A stretch of DNA of 39,362 bases, taken from assembly GCA_023416335.1 (NCBI GenBank), contig JAEZHY010000246.1:1-39362 (forward strand), given 5' to 3'. Positions within the stretch are counted from its first letter, which is position 1. Each line of letters begins with the position of its first letter. A program made the position numbers and the translations under genes. The DNA is from Pseudomonadota bacterium (lineage in GTDB: Bacteria > Desulfobacterota > Syntrophobacteria > Syntrophobacterales > Syntrophobacteraceae). The notes beneath the pieces are model-generated. The model was not told where the DNA came from and did not search any database. It saw only the letters and a list, made by a program, of their open reading frames with translations. Below are positions 9,178 through 17,173 of the stretch, in pieces.

Positions 9178-9446
9178 CCCAAGACCCTCCGTTTATGTTG
9201 GTTCTTCAATCCAGGCGCAGCCTACCTTTGCAATCGGAATGTGTCAACGGTTTTCGCAGGGGCGGAACGCACGGGCGTAAAGGACCATCAGAGTGCAGTC
9301 GATTGGAATGAAAGCGGGAATCTCTGCTCAGGAGGAGAATTATCCGGGGCGGAACAGACGTCCAGCATCGCCGGTTCGGCGTCGGATGATTCCAGCGTAT
9401 AGGCGGGTCGGTCAGACAGCCGAATCCATTTCTCTCGCAGGCGGCT

Positions 9447-10115
9447 CTAGTCGAGATCGGCTATTGCGGGATCCGGAACGGGTTCCCGGAACTGGAGCCT
9501 CCGGTTTTCCAGGAACCACGAATAGAGTTCCGGGTCATTGTATGCTTCCGTCCAGGAATCGTGGCCGGCTTCAGGATAAACTGTGAAAGTCACGTCTCCT
9601 CCGCAGAGCTTCAGAGCCAGAATCATGCCCTGAGCTTCCGAGATTGGGATAATCTTATCTTTCGCTCCATGGAAGGCCCACACAGGCAGATCTCTCAAAG
9701 CACAGACGGTATTTGGGCTGCCGCTGCCGCAAATCGGAGCGATAGCCGCAAATCTCTCCGGTTGCGCAATGGCGAGTTCCCATGTGGCAGATGCTCCCGT
9801 TCCAATGCCGGTCAGGTAAATCCGATCGGGGTCGATCCGGAACTGCCGTGCTGTTTCATTGAGGACATCGGCCAGAAGAGCGACGGACCATTCCTCGTTT
9901 TCTGGGCATTGCGGCGAGATCACGATAAAGGGGAAGTTGTCCTTTTTCTCCAATAGCCTGGGCAATCCGTGGGCTTTTAATATTTCCAGGTAATTGCCTT
10001 TTGCTCCCATGCCGTGAAGATACAGGATTGTCGGCCAACTCTCAGCGGTGTCATAGTCAGACGGAAGGTACAACAAAATGGGATATGTTTTCGCGGGAAA
10101 GAATGGCTTCTGCAT
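9447..10115 (-). CDS. alpha/beta-hydrolase (dienelactone-hydrolase/PHB-esterase-like) lacking the nucleophile Ser
   Basis: A 222-residue alpha/beta-hydrolase fold protein of the phospholipase/carboxylesterase and dienelactone-hydrolase group. The oxyanion-hole region YLHGMGAKG (residues 32-40), the acid Asp153 in GAKDKIIP and the base His185 in PEAGHDSW are all in place. At the nucleophile elbow, where the family has GLSxGG, this protein has GIGTGA (residues 103-108): the Ser is replaced by Gly105. The codon reads GGA on the coding strand. The protein has no signal peptide. It may be a non-catalytic ligand-binding homologue. It is transcribed alone; a GAGGAA ribosome-binding site precedes the ATG. 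Confidence 0.82.
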   Translation of the reverse strand: MQKPFFPAKTYPILLYLPSDYDTAESWPTILYLHGMGAKGNYLEILKAHGLPRLLEKKDNFPFIVISPQCPENEEWSVALLADVLNETARQFRIDPDRIYLTGIGTGASATWELAIAQPERFAAIAPICGSGSPNTVCALRDLPVWAFHGAKDKIIPISEAQGMILALKLCGGDVTFTVYPEAGHDSWTEAYNDPELYSWFLENRRLQFREPVPDPAIADLD

Positions 10116-10290
10116 TTGTATTCCTCGTTTGAAACGGGCATTTCACTTCTTCACCCCGGAGACTACTCCGGAAGCATCAGAGGAAACCGATTCCCTTCGA
10201 GGAAAAGATAACCATTCTCGGAAAATTGAAACATTTCCGCCAGCCGGAAGACGATAACAGAGCCTCTTTGGAATTCAAGGAATAGGGTAT

Positions 10291-10479
10291 TTACTCTTGC
10301 CAGGACAACGTGCTCAAAGGAGAGGGGTTCTCGTTTTCAACAGCGAGGGTTTGATCCTGCGTGGACGCTTCGGCTGATGCAGCCTCGTACTCGGCCGCAG
10401 AATGGAGGTAGGCAATTGCGAGCACGCCCAGGCAAATTATCCCGATAAACGCGAAAATCAAAAGAGTTAAAAGCCACAT
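10291..10479 (-). CDS. small single-pass membrane protein
   Basis: A 62-residue protein with one strongly hydrophobic N-terminal helix (residues 2-26) and an acidic, Ala/Glu/Ser-rich tail. A GGAGAG ribosome-binding site lies nine bases before the ATG. No family is recognisable. It sits alone between the esterase-like gene and a short plus-strand gene. Confidence 0.55.
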   Translation of the reverse strand: MWLLTLLIFAFIGIICLGVLAIAYLHSAAEYEAASAEASTQDQTLAVENENPSPLSTLSWQE

Positions 10480-10631
10480 AAGAAAGTCTCTCCAGTGAAG
10501 CCGTCATAACCTGTCCGCACTAAGATAGCAACGGATTAAAGAATGAAAACCGACGGAAGCTGATTTTTTGAGTATTCAATTCTGCAATTGGGCATGGTTT
10601 GTGAAGTTTGGGGGTACGGGAGGAGACGGAA

Positions 10632-10844
10632 ATGCGCGGACTTTGCGAACAGAATTCCAGTGAGTGCCGTTATTTTGAGCTGGACGGGGAACCTTTTGTC
10701 TATGATGAAGGGGCGCTGAAAATCTTCCGGATGTGCTCAAAGGAATGGTTTGAGGTCTCGATGCGCGATCCACTCTTAAAGGATCTTCAGAGAGGAAGGC
10801 GTATATCGAGGGAAGAAGCCCTCGCAATGGCATCAGGATCATAG
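10632..10844 (+). CDS. small hypothetical protein
   Basis: A 70-residue soluble protein that I do not recognise. The ATG at 10632 is chosen because it is preceded by GGGAGGAGACGGAA, a strong ribosome-binding site; the frame also has a TTG at 10608. Residues such as YFELDGEPFVYDEGALKIF and a C-terminal helix containing RRISREEALAMA look like a real folded protein. No signal peptide, cysteine motif or neighbour suggests a role. Confidence 0.55.
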   Translation: MRGLCEQNSSECRYFELDGEPFVYDEGALKIFRMCSKEWFEVSMRDPLLKDLQRGRRISREEALAMASGS

Positions 10845-11016
10845 TTTTCTATGGAAGCACGCAATGTAGGGAAAAACATACAGGGTGTTTGCAGTATCCT
10901 GCAGTTCGCCTGTCGGGAAGTCGATGCCGGGAATACGCCGAGACAGCGAAGAAAAAGTGCAGGGAGCCGACAATGAAGGCTTCGATGATGCAAGTAATGC
11001 AAAAGTGAAGATGAAA

Positions 11017-11039
11017 CCGGCCCGGTTCAGCCGGGCCGG
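11017..11039 (-). terminator. GC-rich hairpin, likely terminator of the WVPGH-repeat gene
   Basis: Perfect 9-bp arms CCGGCCCGG and CCGGGCCGG around a 5-nt loop. On the minus strand it follows the stop of the 11048-11260 gene by nine bases and is followed by TTTCATCTTC. On the plus strand it is followed by AGGGTTTTC, so it could act weakly in both directions. Confidence 0.65.
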
Positions 11040-11047
11040 AGGGTTTT

Positions 11048-11260
11048 CTATCTGCAATGACCGGGGACCCACCTGCCATGATCATAATGGCCGGGTACCC
11101 AACGCAGGTGACGCCAGTGCCCCGGGGTCCATTTGCCGTGACGATTGTGGTGGCCCTGAACCCATACTTTACCGCACCTGCCTCTGGCCGCGTCGGCGTA
11201 GCTGAAATTGAATGTCATGAGAAGAGCAAGGCACAGACTCGCAACAAGATACTTCATCAT
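11048..11260 (-). CDS. small secreted protein built of WVPGH repeats
   Basis: A 70-residue protein with a signal peptide (residues 1-24, cleavage after ADA). The mature 45 residues are almost entirely a repeat of about ten residues starting W-V/T-P/Q-G-H, at residues 33, 44, 54 and 64, with His, Arg, Lys and Gly in between. It is rich in His, Trp, Gly and basic residues. This resembles YXWGXW/WxPGHW-type repeats of small exported proteins in proteobacteria whose role is not established. A GGAGG ribosome-binding site precedes the ATG, and a GC hairpin follows the stop. Confidence 0.75.
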   Translation of the reverse strand: MMKYLVASLCLALLMTFNFSYADAARGRCGKVWVQGHHNRHGKWTPGHWRHLRWVPGHYDHGRWVPGHCR

Positions 11261-11470
11261 TCTTCCTCCGGATTAGTTTGGGTATCATGGATGTGGGTGG
11301 AACTCCATCCTTGTCCATGTAATCGGTACGAATGTGATGAAGTCTTAAGCAAAATCCGGACCGCTGAGGGGGAAGAAGAAAAAGACGAGAGGGAACCCAA
11401 CACGCCGGCCGCGTGCATATGCAGTTGGCGCTCCATAATTCCGGAGGGGTGAGCGAACTATGGACTGCTA

Positions 11471-11935
11471 TCAATCCTCTTCCTGATGAACATATCGCAG
11501 AGTGCCGGAGAACACGCCGCCTGAGCTGCCCACCATTGTACCGGAAAGTGAAATTGTGGCGCCACTATTACTCGGTATACAGAATGCTGAACTGGCGAGG
11601 CTTGGGCGATTAAAGTTTTTCACTGTGCCGGTGGTCACCTGATTGGCGGCTCCAATATTAACGGTGAAGATCGAGTCGCCAGGGGAGCCGGTTCTGATAG
11701 CGGAAAATGAAGCGGAAAGATCTCCGCAGTCTTCCAACGTGCCACTGAAAAACACTCCGCTTTCACTGGTAACATACAGAGAGCAGTCACTAATAGTCGT
11801 GACGGAACCATCCGCGGAAACGATAGTGACCGATCCTTCCCACTCTGAATTGTTAAGGAAACCAGTTGATGCCTGGGCAACACCCGTTGCCAGCAACAAG
11901 AAAAGTCCAATTACCAAAAGCTTGAATTTCGACAT
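11471..11935 (-). CDS. secreted protein, unknown
   Basis: A 154-residue protein with a signal peptide (residues 1-22, cleavage after AQA) and a mature part rich in Ser, Gly, Thr and Val arranged as short alternating beta-strand segments. Three or four Cys are present (DCSLY, EDCGD, FCIPS). A perfect AGGAGGT ribosome-binding site lies before the ATG. It is probably a periplasmic or extracellular beta-rich protein; no family is recognised. The same strand carries the WVPGH gene 210 bp downstream. Confidence 0.7.
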   Translation of the reverse strand: MSKFKLLVIGLFLLLATGVAQASTGFLNNSEWEGSVTIVSADGSVTTISDCSLYVTSESGVFFSGTLEDCGDLSASFSAIRTGSPGDSIFTVNIGAANQVTTGTVKNFNRPSLASSAFCIPSNSGATISLSGTMVGSSGGVFSGTLRYVHQEED

Positions 11936-12442
11936 CGATTACCTCCTGCCTATTGTTGGGGTTTGATTCCTATTTTCAAGTCAGAGGATAATGTCTCTGT
12001 TCCGACCGGCAATTGGGGAAAATCACGCAAATTAGGTATTCAAATCCCCCCTGGTACAGAGATGGAGATAATGTCGAGGATATTTTTTGTTCCGTAAAAG
12101 TTGGGAACTTCGGATACATAGAAGAGACAAGGCGTTGGACCAAGGAATTGTATTTCTTGATAAAGGTGACATGGGAAACATCGAATTGGACAAAACAGGG
12201 ACTGGGGGAAACTCACTATAGTAATGTTCGGTTTGCACCACTTAAGCTGGTTGCCGTACTGCCGGGCTTTACGTATTCTTCACTCCGCATGCCAAATTGT
12301 GATTCGAGTCGGTACTCCCGGTCCTGGAAGGGTATTATGGGTGGGGCAGGGGACGTGAAAGGTTTGGCTCTGAGAAAGCGCAGCAGGCAGTAGGTCGGGA
12401 CGGCTCCTTTTCGCAAAGTGTTGAGGGGGGGAGAACAGCCGG
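11936..12442. other. 507-bp region without a supported gene
   Basis: It holds the upstream region of the secreted protein that ends at 11935 and then a stretch where one plus-strand frame is open to about 12393. That frame begins at a TTG without a ribosome-binding site and its translation does not look like a known family, so I do not call it. The tRNA-His terminator lies at its right edge. Confidence 0.5.
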
Positions 12443-12481
12443 AAAGAAGAAAGCCGACCTGCCTGACAGGCAGATCGGCTT
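12443..12481 (-). terminator. rho-independent terminator of tRNA-His
   Basis: On the minus strand, arms GCCGATCTGCCTG and CAGGCAGGTCGGC form a stem of about 11-12 bp with one G-T wobble, followed by TTTCTTCTTT. It lies about 20 bases beyond the tRNA 3' end. Confidence 0.85.
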
Positions 12482-12501
12482 CTCACAATATTCTCCCGAA
12501 G

Positions 12502-12576
12502 GGTGAGTGAGCGGGCTCGAACCGCCAACCTCTGGGGCCACAACCCAGTGCTCTAACCAGTTGAGCTACACCCACC
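12502..12576 (-). tRNA. tRNA-His (anticodon GTG)
   Basis: A complete cloverleaf can be folded on the minus strand. The acceptor stem is GGTGGGTG against CACTCACC, which includes the extra G(-1) paired with C73 that marks tRNA-His. The D-arm has GCTC/GAGC, the anticodon stem is CTGGG/CCCAG around TTGTGGC (anticodon GTG), and the T-arm has TTCGAGC. The 3' CCA is not encoded. A terminator follows. Confidence 0.95.
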
Positions 12577-12681
12577 GTCGTTGAACGTCACTAGATAGCA
12601 TTTGGGAGCGAAGAAATCAAGCCCGAAGTCTGCCCTGGTGGTCGGGCGATTTCCTGGCAGCCGGGTTCACCCGGGAGATCT

Positions 12682-13476
12682 CTATTTCGGACCGGCATCA
12701 GGACTGGTGAGCAACTGGTGCGCAGGTCCAAAACTCAGTTTTCGGGCTATGAGGGTTGCCAGAAGAGAGCCGATCGCCGTTGAACCGGTGAGCATGAGCA
12801 TGACCACTATCTGATACCGTATGGCAAGAGCAGGGTCCGCTCCGCCCAGAATCTGGCCGGTCATCATTCCCGGAATAAAGACGATTCCGACGCCCATCAT
12901 GGAATTTATGGTGGGTATCATCCCTGCCCTCATAGCGTTGCGGACAATCTCGGCACTTGCCTCCTTGTAGTCGGCTCCGAGACAGAGCATCATCTCGACC
13001 TCGGAACGGCGGTTCCTGAAATCCGAAAAGAGACGCTCGAGGGCTATCGCGATAGCGGTCGTGGAGTTTCCGATGATCATTCCACCCAGAGTGATGAAAT
13101 ATCGGGGACTCCACCAGGGATCGGCTCCTACTATGAAACCGGAGACGAAGGCGGTGACGAGAAGGTATGCCGCAGCCATCAGAATGAGAGTAGGCAGAAG
13201 ATACGGAATCTCGCGCTCTTTGACCCTGTCCCTGATAATCCAGGCAGCAAAGACCGTCATGAAAAGAAAGCAAACGACAACCAGCCATTCCAGATCGAGT
13301 GCGAACACGATTGAGAGAACGTAGCCCATAATGAAAAGCTGAACGAAAGTTCGAAGGGTGCCGATAAGGAGATCTTTTTCGAGTCTGAGACTGAAAAAGA
13401 GCGACGCTGCCATAGAAAGGGCAACGAAGAAGAGGCCGGCGCACAGTCTGATAAAATCGATATCGTGTGAATTCAT
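12682..13476 (-). CDS. fetB: FetB-type ABC exporter permease (UPF0014)
   Basis: A 264-residue polytopic membrane protein of the UPF0014 family, whose E. coli member FetB (YbbM) works with FetA in iron export and resistance to oxidative stress. About six to seven hydrophobic segments are visible. The family's conserved core is recognisable around residues 130-215: GGMIIGNSTTAIAIALERL, the LCLGADYKEA segment, and MRAGMIPTINSMMGVGIV with PGMMTGQILGG. Its ATG overlaps the stop of the ATPase gene by four bases (ATGA), so the two are translationally coupled. Metal specificity is inferred from the family only. Confidence 0.9.
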   Translation of the reverse strand: MNSHDIDFIRLCAGLFFVALSMAASLFFSLRLEKDLLIGTLRTFVQLFIMGYVLSIVFALDLEWLVVVCFLFMTVFAAWIIRDRVKEREIPYLLPTLILMAAAYLLVTAFVSGFIVGADPWWSPRYFITLGGMIIGNSTTAIAIALERLFSDFRNRRSEVEMMLCLGADYKEASAEIVRNAMRAGMIPTINSMMGVGIVFIPGMMTGQILGGADPALAIRYQIVVMLMLTGSTAIGSLLATLIARKLSFGPAHQLLTSPDAGPK

Positions 13477-14156
13477 GCCATATCCCGCCTGAAGATTTTC
13501 CGGTCGCTTATTTCATAAACCGTTATCGGTATGTGAGAAGAATAGAAATGCTGATGGCTTGCAAGTAAAATGGTAATGCCCATTTCCGCATTAAGTTTTC
13601 CTATGACGCTTTCCACCGCTTCCCTGCTTTCGACGTCCAGAGCGCTGACCGGTTCGTCAAGCAGGAGGATCTCGGGCTTCAGAAGCAGAGACCGCAGGAG
13701 GCAGAGTCTTTGTTTCTGGCCGCCCGACAGGTTCGTTGCCTGATCGGAAAGCTTGATTCCCCGGAGACCGAAGTCTTCCATCAGCCGAATAAGTTCTGTG
13801 CCTTCGGGCGGAGGCAATGGGCGGTTGATCCTGAAACGGAACGAGATAAGGAGATTGTCTGAAACCGTACCGGGTACGAGAGTGGGCGTCTGCTGGATGT
13901 AACATATGGAATGCCTGAGAACGGGCGGAGGATAATCGGAAAGAGGTCTGTCGCGAAAAAAGATCTCTCCTGATTCGGGTTGTTCCAGCCTGTTGAGCAG
14001 CCTCAAAAATGTCGACTTTCCGCTGCCTGAAGGTCCCTTGATATGGTTGAAGGAGCCGCGTTCGAATCCGATATCAAGGTCTTCGAAGAGTGCTCGTTTA
14101 TCTTTAAAAGTAAAATTCAGCTTTCGGCAGCAAAGTAAAATCCGATCTTCATTCAT
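13473..14156 (-). CDS. fetA: FetA-type ABC transporter ATPase
   Basis: A 227-residue ABC ATPase with all key motifs: Walker A GPSGSGKST (residues 41-49), Q-loop region YIQQ (about 87-90), signature LSGGQ (143-147), Walker B ILLLDEP (163-169) and a switch His in ASHQH. The short form with no transmembrane part fits the FetA (YbbL) ATPase that pairs with the UPF0014 permease encoded directly downstream. I chose the ATG at 14156; a TTG two codons upstream with GGCGGA before it is an alternative. The pair is divergent from the methyltransferase gene across about 125 bp. Confidence 0.9.
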   Translation of the reverse strand: MNEDRILLCCRKLNFTFKDKRALFEDLDIGFERGSFNHIKGPSGSGKSTFLRLLNRLEQPESGEIFFRDRPLSDYPPPVLRHSICYIQQTPTLVPGTVSDNLLISFRFRINRPLPPPEGTELIRLMEDFGLRGIKLSDQATNLSGGQKQRLCLLRSLLLKPEILLLDEPVSALDVESREAVESVIGKLNAEMGITILLASHQHFYSSHIPITVYEISDRKIFRRDMA

Positions 14157-14281
14157 CGACAATATCCGCCAAAGGAGTCAGAGGAAGAAAGCCTCACGTA
14201 ATGATTATTGCCTGGCAACCTACCATGCTATAGACTAGGTGTTGATTGTATATTCGTATTACTAACTCGGAAAGGGGCGGC

Positions 14282-15268
14282 ATGGAACAAAAAGAAGATA
14301 TCATGGCAATAGCCAGGGCATTTATGCGGAGCCGTATCATACTGACAGCCGCGGAACTCGATTTGTTCACCAGAATTCAAGACGGATATGCAACATCGGA
14401 AAAGATCTCGCAAGCTGCAGGCCTGGATCGCAGAGCGCTTGAACGCGTTCTCGACTGCCTGGTGGTATTTGGATTTCTCGATAAAAAAGGCGAGACCTAT
14501 TCTCTCAGCGAAGCCGGGGCCGCGTTTTCTTCCAGGAATGCAAAAAGTTCTCTTCCCATGCTCCTTCACATGAGCAGGCTTTGGGAAAGCTGGGGCCGTC
14601 TTACGGACGTTGTCGAGAAGGGGCCGGGAGGTGACCAGGGTTCTTCGATTCAAATGGACGAAGAAAGCAGAAGGGCTTTTATTGGTGCCATGCACGTAAT
14701 CGGCAGGAGCCTGTCGGAAGATGTTGCGGCCTCGCTCGATCTGAAGCGTTTCAGAAAATTGCTGGATATAGGCGGAGGATCCGGGACCTATACGATCGCT
14801 TTTCTCAAGCAGAATCCACAGATGAGCGGTGTTCTCTTCGACCTTCCGGACGTTATCGAAATGGCGAGGGAGCGCCTCATTGCGGAAGGTCTTGCCGGAC
14901 GCACGGAACTGGTCCCGGGGGACTTTTACAAGGACGAGTTGCCGCAGGGATGTGATGTGGCACTGCTTTCAGCAATAATCCACCAGAATAGTCCCTCGCA
15001 GAACCTGGAACTTTACAGGAAAGCCTTTCGCGCGCTTGAACCCGGAGGCATGCTGCTCATCAGGGACCACATAATGAGCGAAGCAAGGACGTGGCCTCCC
15101 GAAGGGGCGACTTTTGCAATCAACATGCTGGTCAACACACGTGGCGGCGACACATACACGCTGGCGGAAGTCGAAAAAGATCTCACGGAGGCGGGATTTG
15201 GCGACGTTCAACTATTGCGGTCCGGAGAGAGAATGGACTGTATTGTCGGAGCGACCAGGCCGAAATAA
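14282..15268 (+). CDS. SAM-dependent O-methyltransferase (family 2, dimerization + catalytic domains)
   Basis: A 328-residue class I methyltransferase. Residues 1-90 form a winged-helix dimerization domain (ELDLFTRIQDG, AAGLDRRALERVLDCLVVFGFL), and the C-terminal Rossmann domain has the SAM motif LLDIGGGSGTYT near residue 160 and a later LEPGGMLLIRDHIM strand. The arrangement matches plant-type O-methyltransferases and bacterial relatives such as hydroxyneurosporene or carminomycin methyltransferases. The ATG at 14282 follows AAAGGGGCGGC; an upstream TTG at 14246 is less likely. The substrate is unknown and the gene stands alone. Confidence 0.85.
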   Translation: MEQKEDIMAIARAFMRSRIILTAAELDLFTRIQDGYATSEKISQAAGLDRRALERVLDCLVVFGFLDKKGETYSLSEAGAAFSSRNAKSSLPMLLHMSRLWESWGRLTDVVEKGPGGDQGSSIQMDEESRRAFIGAMHVIGRSLSEDVAASLDLKRFRKLLDIGGGSGTYTIAFLKQNPQMSGVLFDLPDVIEMARERLIAEGLAGRTELVPGDFYKDELPQGCDVALLSAIIHQNSPSQNLELYRKAFRALEPGGMLLIRDHIMSEARTWPPEGATFAINMLVNTRGGDTYTLAEVEKDLTEAGFGDVQLLRSGERMDCIVGATRPK

Positions 15269-15276
15269 GAGAACTC

Positions 15277-15309
15277 AAAAAATCGCGATTGCCGCTCTTT
15301 GACGGCAAT
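15277..15309 (-). terminator. probable terminator of the tandem USP gene
   Basis: On the minus strand, ATTGCCG and CGGCAAT form a 7-bp stem with an 8-nt loop, followed after CGCGA by TTTTTTG. It lies about 40 bp past the stop of the USP gene. Confidence 0.55.
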
Positions 15310-15348
15310 AAGATACCCCATGATCGGGGGACCCGAGTTGTGAAGCCG

Positions 15349-16281
15349 TCAAGCTATTATCCATAAAGCCAGCTGATTTGAGATCTGGGTCAATTTGGCA
15401 GCGACCCGGCCCATCTGGAACTGAACGACCTCGGAAACTCCGCGCCTGCCGATGACCAAAGAGCCGTAGGCTCCGTGCATTGCTTCGTCCAGCAAGGCAC
15501 CGGCTCTGCTGCTCACGCCGGTGATCACCTTGGAGTTGACCCTCGGCTGTTTGATGCCCGAGTTGACAAGGGATTTGGTGACCTTGTTGAAGGTCGGCAT
15601 GATGGCACTTTGAGCATGTTCTATTACTTTTTGCGCGTAGGATTCGGTGATAAACTCCGGATTGGATCTTTCGGGACTGCGTATAACATGGGCCAGCGTT
15701 ACCGCGGGGTCACTGGCGCTCAGATGCTTCCCTACGAAACTTGCCGCTTTGAGCGCTCCGGAAGAGCTGTCGAGTCCTATGAGAATCTTGCCCAGTTTAG
15801 GCTTGCCTCCCACAATGCATAAGGGGACATTGGTGAGACTCCCGAGCACCTTGCTCGCGACTCCACCCAAAGCCGGTTCGGCAATCGCGCCGAGCCCCCG
15901 CCGTCCGAGCGCAACGGCATCATAGCCCGTTTTGACCTCTGCTATCGCATCCCTTGCGATTCCGGCCTGACGCTTCTGTATCTTTATCCTGATCAGGTTT
16001 TCCTGGGCGCCGGCGGTAATGAGGATGCGTGAAGCCTGTTCCATGCATGCGCGGATCTGGGCTTCTTTCTTGCTTTCCCAGTCTTTGAGGTAGGTGATGT
16101 ACTGGGGACCGAGGGGATCCTTTTCCCAGTCCCAGAAAGAATCGGGTATGGGGTCGAGGACGTTGAAGAGCACGATCTCCGTTTGCCACAGAACATAGGC
16201 TCTGCTTATATAGGAGACCATCTCAAGGGACTGACTCGATCCATCCACCAACAGGAGAATTCGCTTTTTGAGTGTGGCCAT
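15349..16281 (-). CDS. tandem universal stress protein (two UspA domains)
   Basis: A 310-residue cytoplasmic protein made of two UspA domains (about residues 5-157 and 163-310), each starting with a beta-strand and Asp (LLLVDGSS, ILIGLDSSS). The position of the usual ATP-binding loop, G-2x-G-9x-G-S/T, is recognisable in both: residues 126-140 and GRRGVSEVVQFQMGR in the second. In both, the Ser/Thr after the last Gly is replaced (Gly140 and Arg), so nucleotide binding may be altered. Tandem USPs are common in Desulfobacterota. Role in stress survival is inferred from the family. Confidence 0.88.
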   Translation of the reverse strand: MATLKKRILLLVDGSSQSLEMVSYISRAYVLWQTEIVLFNVLDPIPDSFWDWEKDPLGPQYITYLKDWESKKEAQIRACMEQASRILITAGAQENLIRIKIQKRQAGIARDAIAEVKTGYDAVALGRRGLGAIAEPALGGVASKVLGSLTNVPLCIVGGKPKLGKILIGLDSSSGALKAASFVGKHLSASDPAVTLAHVIRSPERSNPEFITESYAQKVIEHAQSAIMPTFNKVTKSLVNSGIKQPRVNSKVITGVSSRAGALLDEAMHGAYGSLVIGRRGVSEVVQFQMGRVAAKLTQISNQLALWIIA

Positions 16282-16331
16282 TTATCTCTTCAACGTCTGG
16301 GAGTAGGGGGTTACGAACCGTTCAGTCTCAG

Positions 16332-17168
16332 CTATTTCCTGACGGACTGAATACTCGACCTGGGAAGAAAAAACTCCTCCTTGTCAAGAACTTCATGGAT
16401 AAGGAACAGCTCTTCAGGTGTGGGCGGAGGCGTTTCACCCTTGACTCGCCCGATGTCCAGATCAAAGAGACACAGTTTTGCTATATTCTCGGGTGTTTGC
16501 TCCGGATGGTAAGTTTCGAGGTACATTCTTCCGGTTCCTTCGTCGAAGCGGAAAACACCTGCAGTGCTGATGACCGCGGAAGGTCCTCCGCGAAAGGAAC
16601 TGCCGTAAAGTTCCCTTCTATGGATGAAATCACCTGACGGCCACTTTTTAACACGCCATCCGGGGCTCGTGATATAGGTCACCTGTTCGACAAAACGTCT
16701 TGGTTCGTGCAGCATGACGTAGACCGTTCGATCCGCGAAGGAGCAAATATCCGGGGTCCCGCCGCTTCCGGTGAGACGGAGTTCGGGATCGAGATAGTTG
16801 CCGACGACGGTAGTGTTGACGTTGCCGTACTCGTCAATTTCCACCCCGGTAAGGAATCCCACATCCACACAACCGCGTTGAGCAACGAAGAAGGCCTCAC
16901 ACTGTCCGGAGGATCTGGAGGAACCCGCGATGCAGCGCGGGTCGCCGACGGAAGTAGGCAATGCGGCGGGATTGCTGTCGAAGGTCCCCGCTTCGAACAT
17001 CAATTTCAGGTTGGGGGCGTGTGTCTTCTTAGCGAGCATAATGGCCAAAATGGGCATTCCCATTCCCGCCATGACGACTTCCCCGTCGCGAATCTCACGG
17101 CTTGCTGCAACGGTCATAAGATCGGCGAGGGTAAACCCTCTTTCTTTGCCGTGCTTCTTGGCCTGCAT
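16332..17168 (-). CDS. CoA-transferase, beta subunit (glutaconate CoA-transferase type), pair 1
   Basis: A 278-residue class I CoA-transferase beta subunit of the GctB family, which carries the catalytic glutamate that forms the CoA-ester intermediate. That residue is probably Glu59 in FEAGTF, after the family segment THAPNLKLM; IDEYGNVNTT and GGTPDICSFA follow. The frame extends upstream to 17288, but the ATG at 17168 has AGGGGG nine bases before it and gives the family N-terminus FTLADLM. It follows the alpha-subunit gene by five bases. Relatives include IpdB of steroid degradation. Substrate unknown: a dicarboxylic or oxo acid is likely. Confidence 0.88.
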   Translation of the reverse strand: MQAKKHGKERGFTLADLMTVAASREIRDGEVVMAGMGMPILAIMLAKKTHAPNLKLMFEAGTFDSNPAALPTSVGDPRCIAGSSRSSGQCEAFFVAQRGCVDVGFLTGVEIDEYGNVNTTVVGNYLDPELRLTGSGGTPDICSFADRTVYVMLHEPRRFVEQVTYITSPGWRVKKWPSGDFIHRRELYGSSFRGGPSAVISTAGVFRFDEGTGRMYLETYHPEQTPENIAKLCLFDLDIGRVKGETPPPTPEELFLIHEVLDKEEFFLPRSSIQSVRK

Positions 17169-17173
17169 GGAAT

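Noticed and set aside
10885..11205. Plus-strand frame of 106 codons opposite the WVPGH-repeat gene
   Set aside because: It runs through the terminator hairpin and antisense to a gene with a signal peptide and ribosome-binding site.
12013..12393. Plus-strand open frame of about 126 codons
   Set aside because: It begins at a TTG with no ribosome-binding site, has no recognisable domain and lies in a low-confidence intergenic region before the tRNA terminator.
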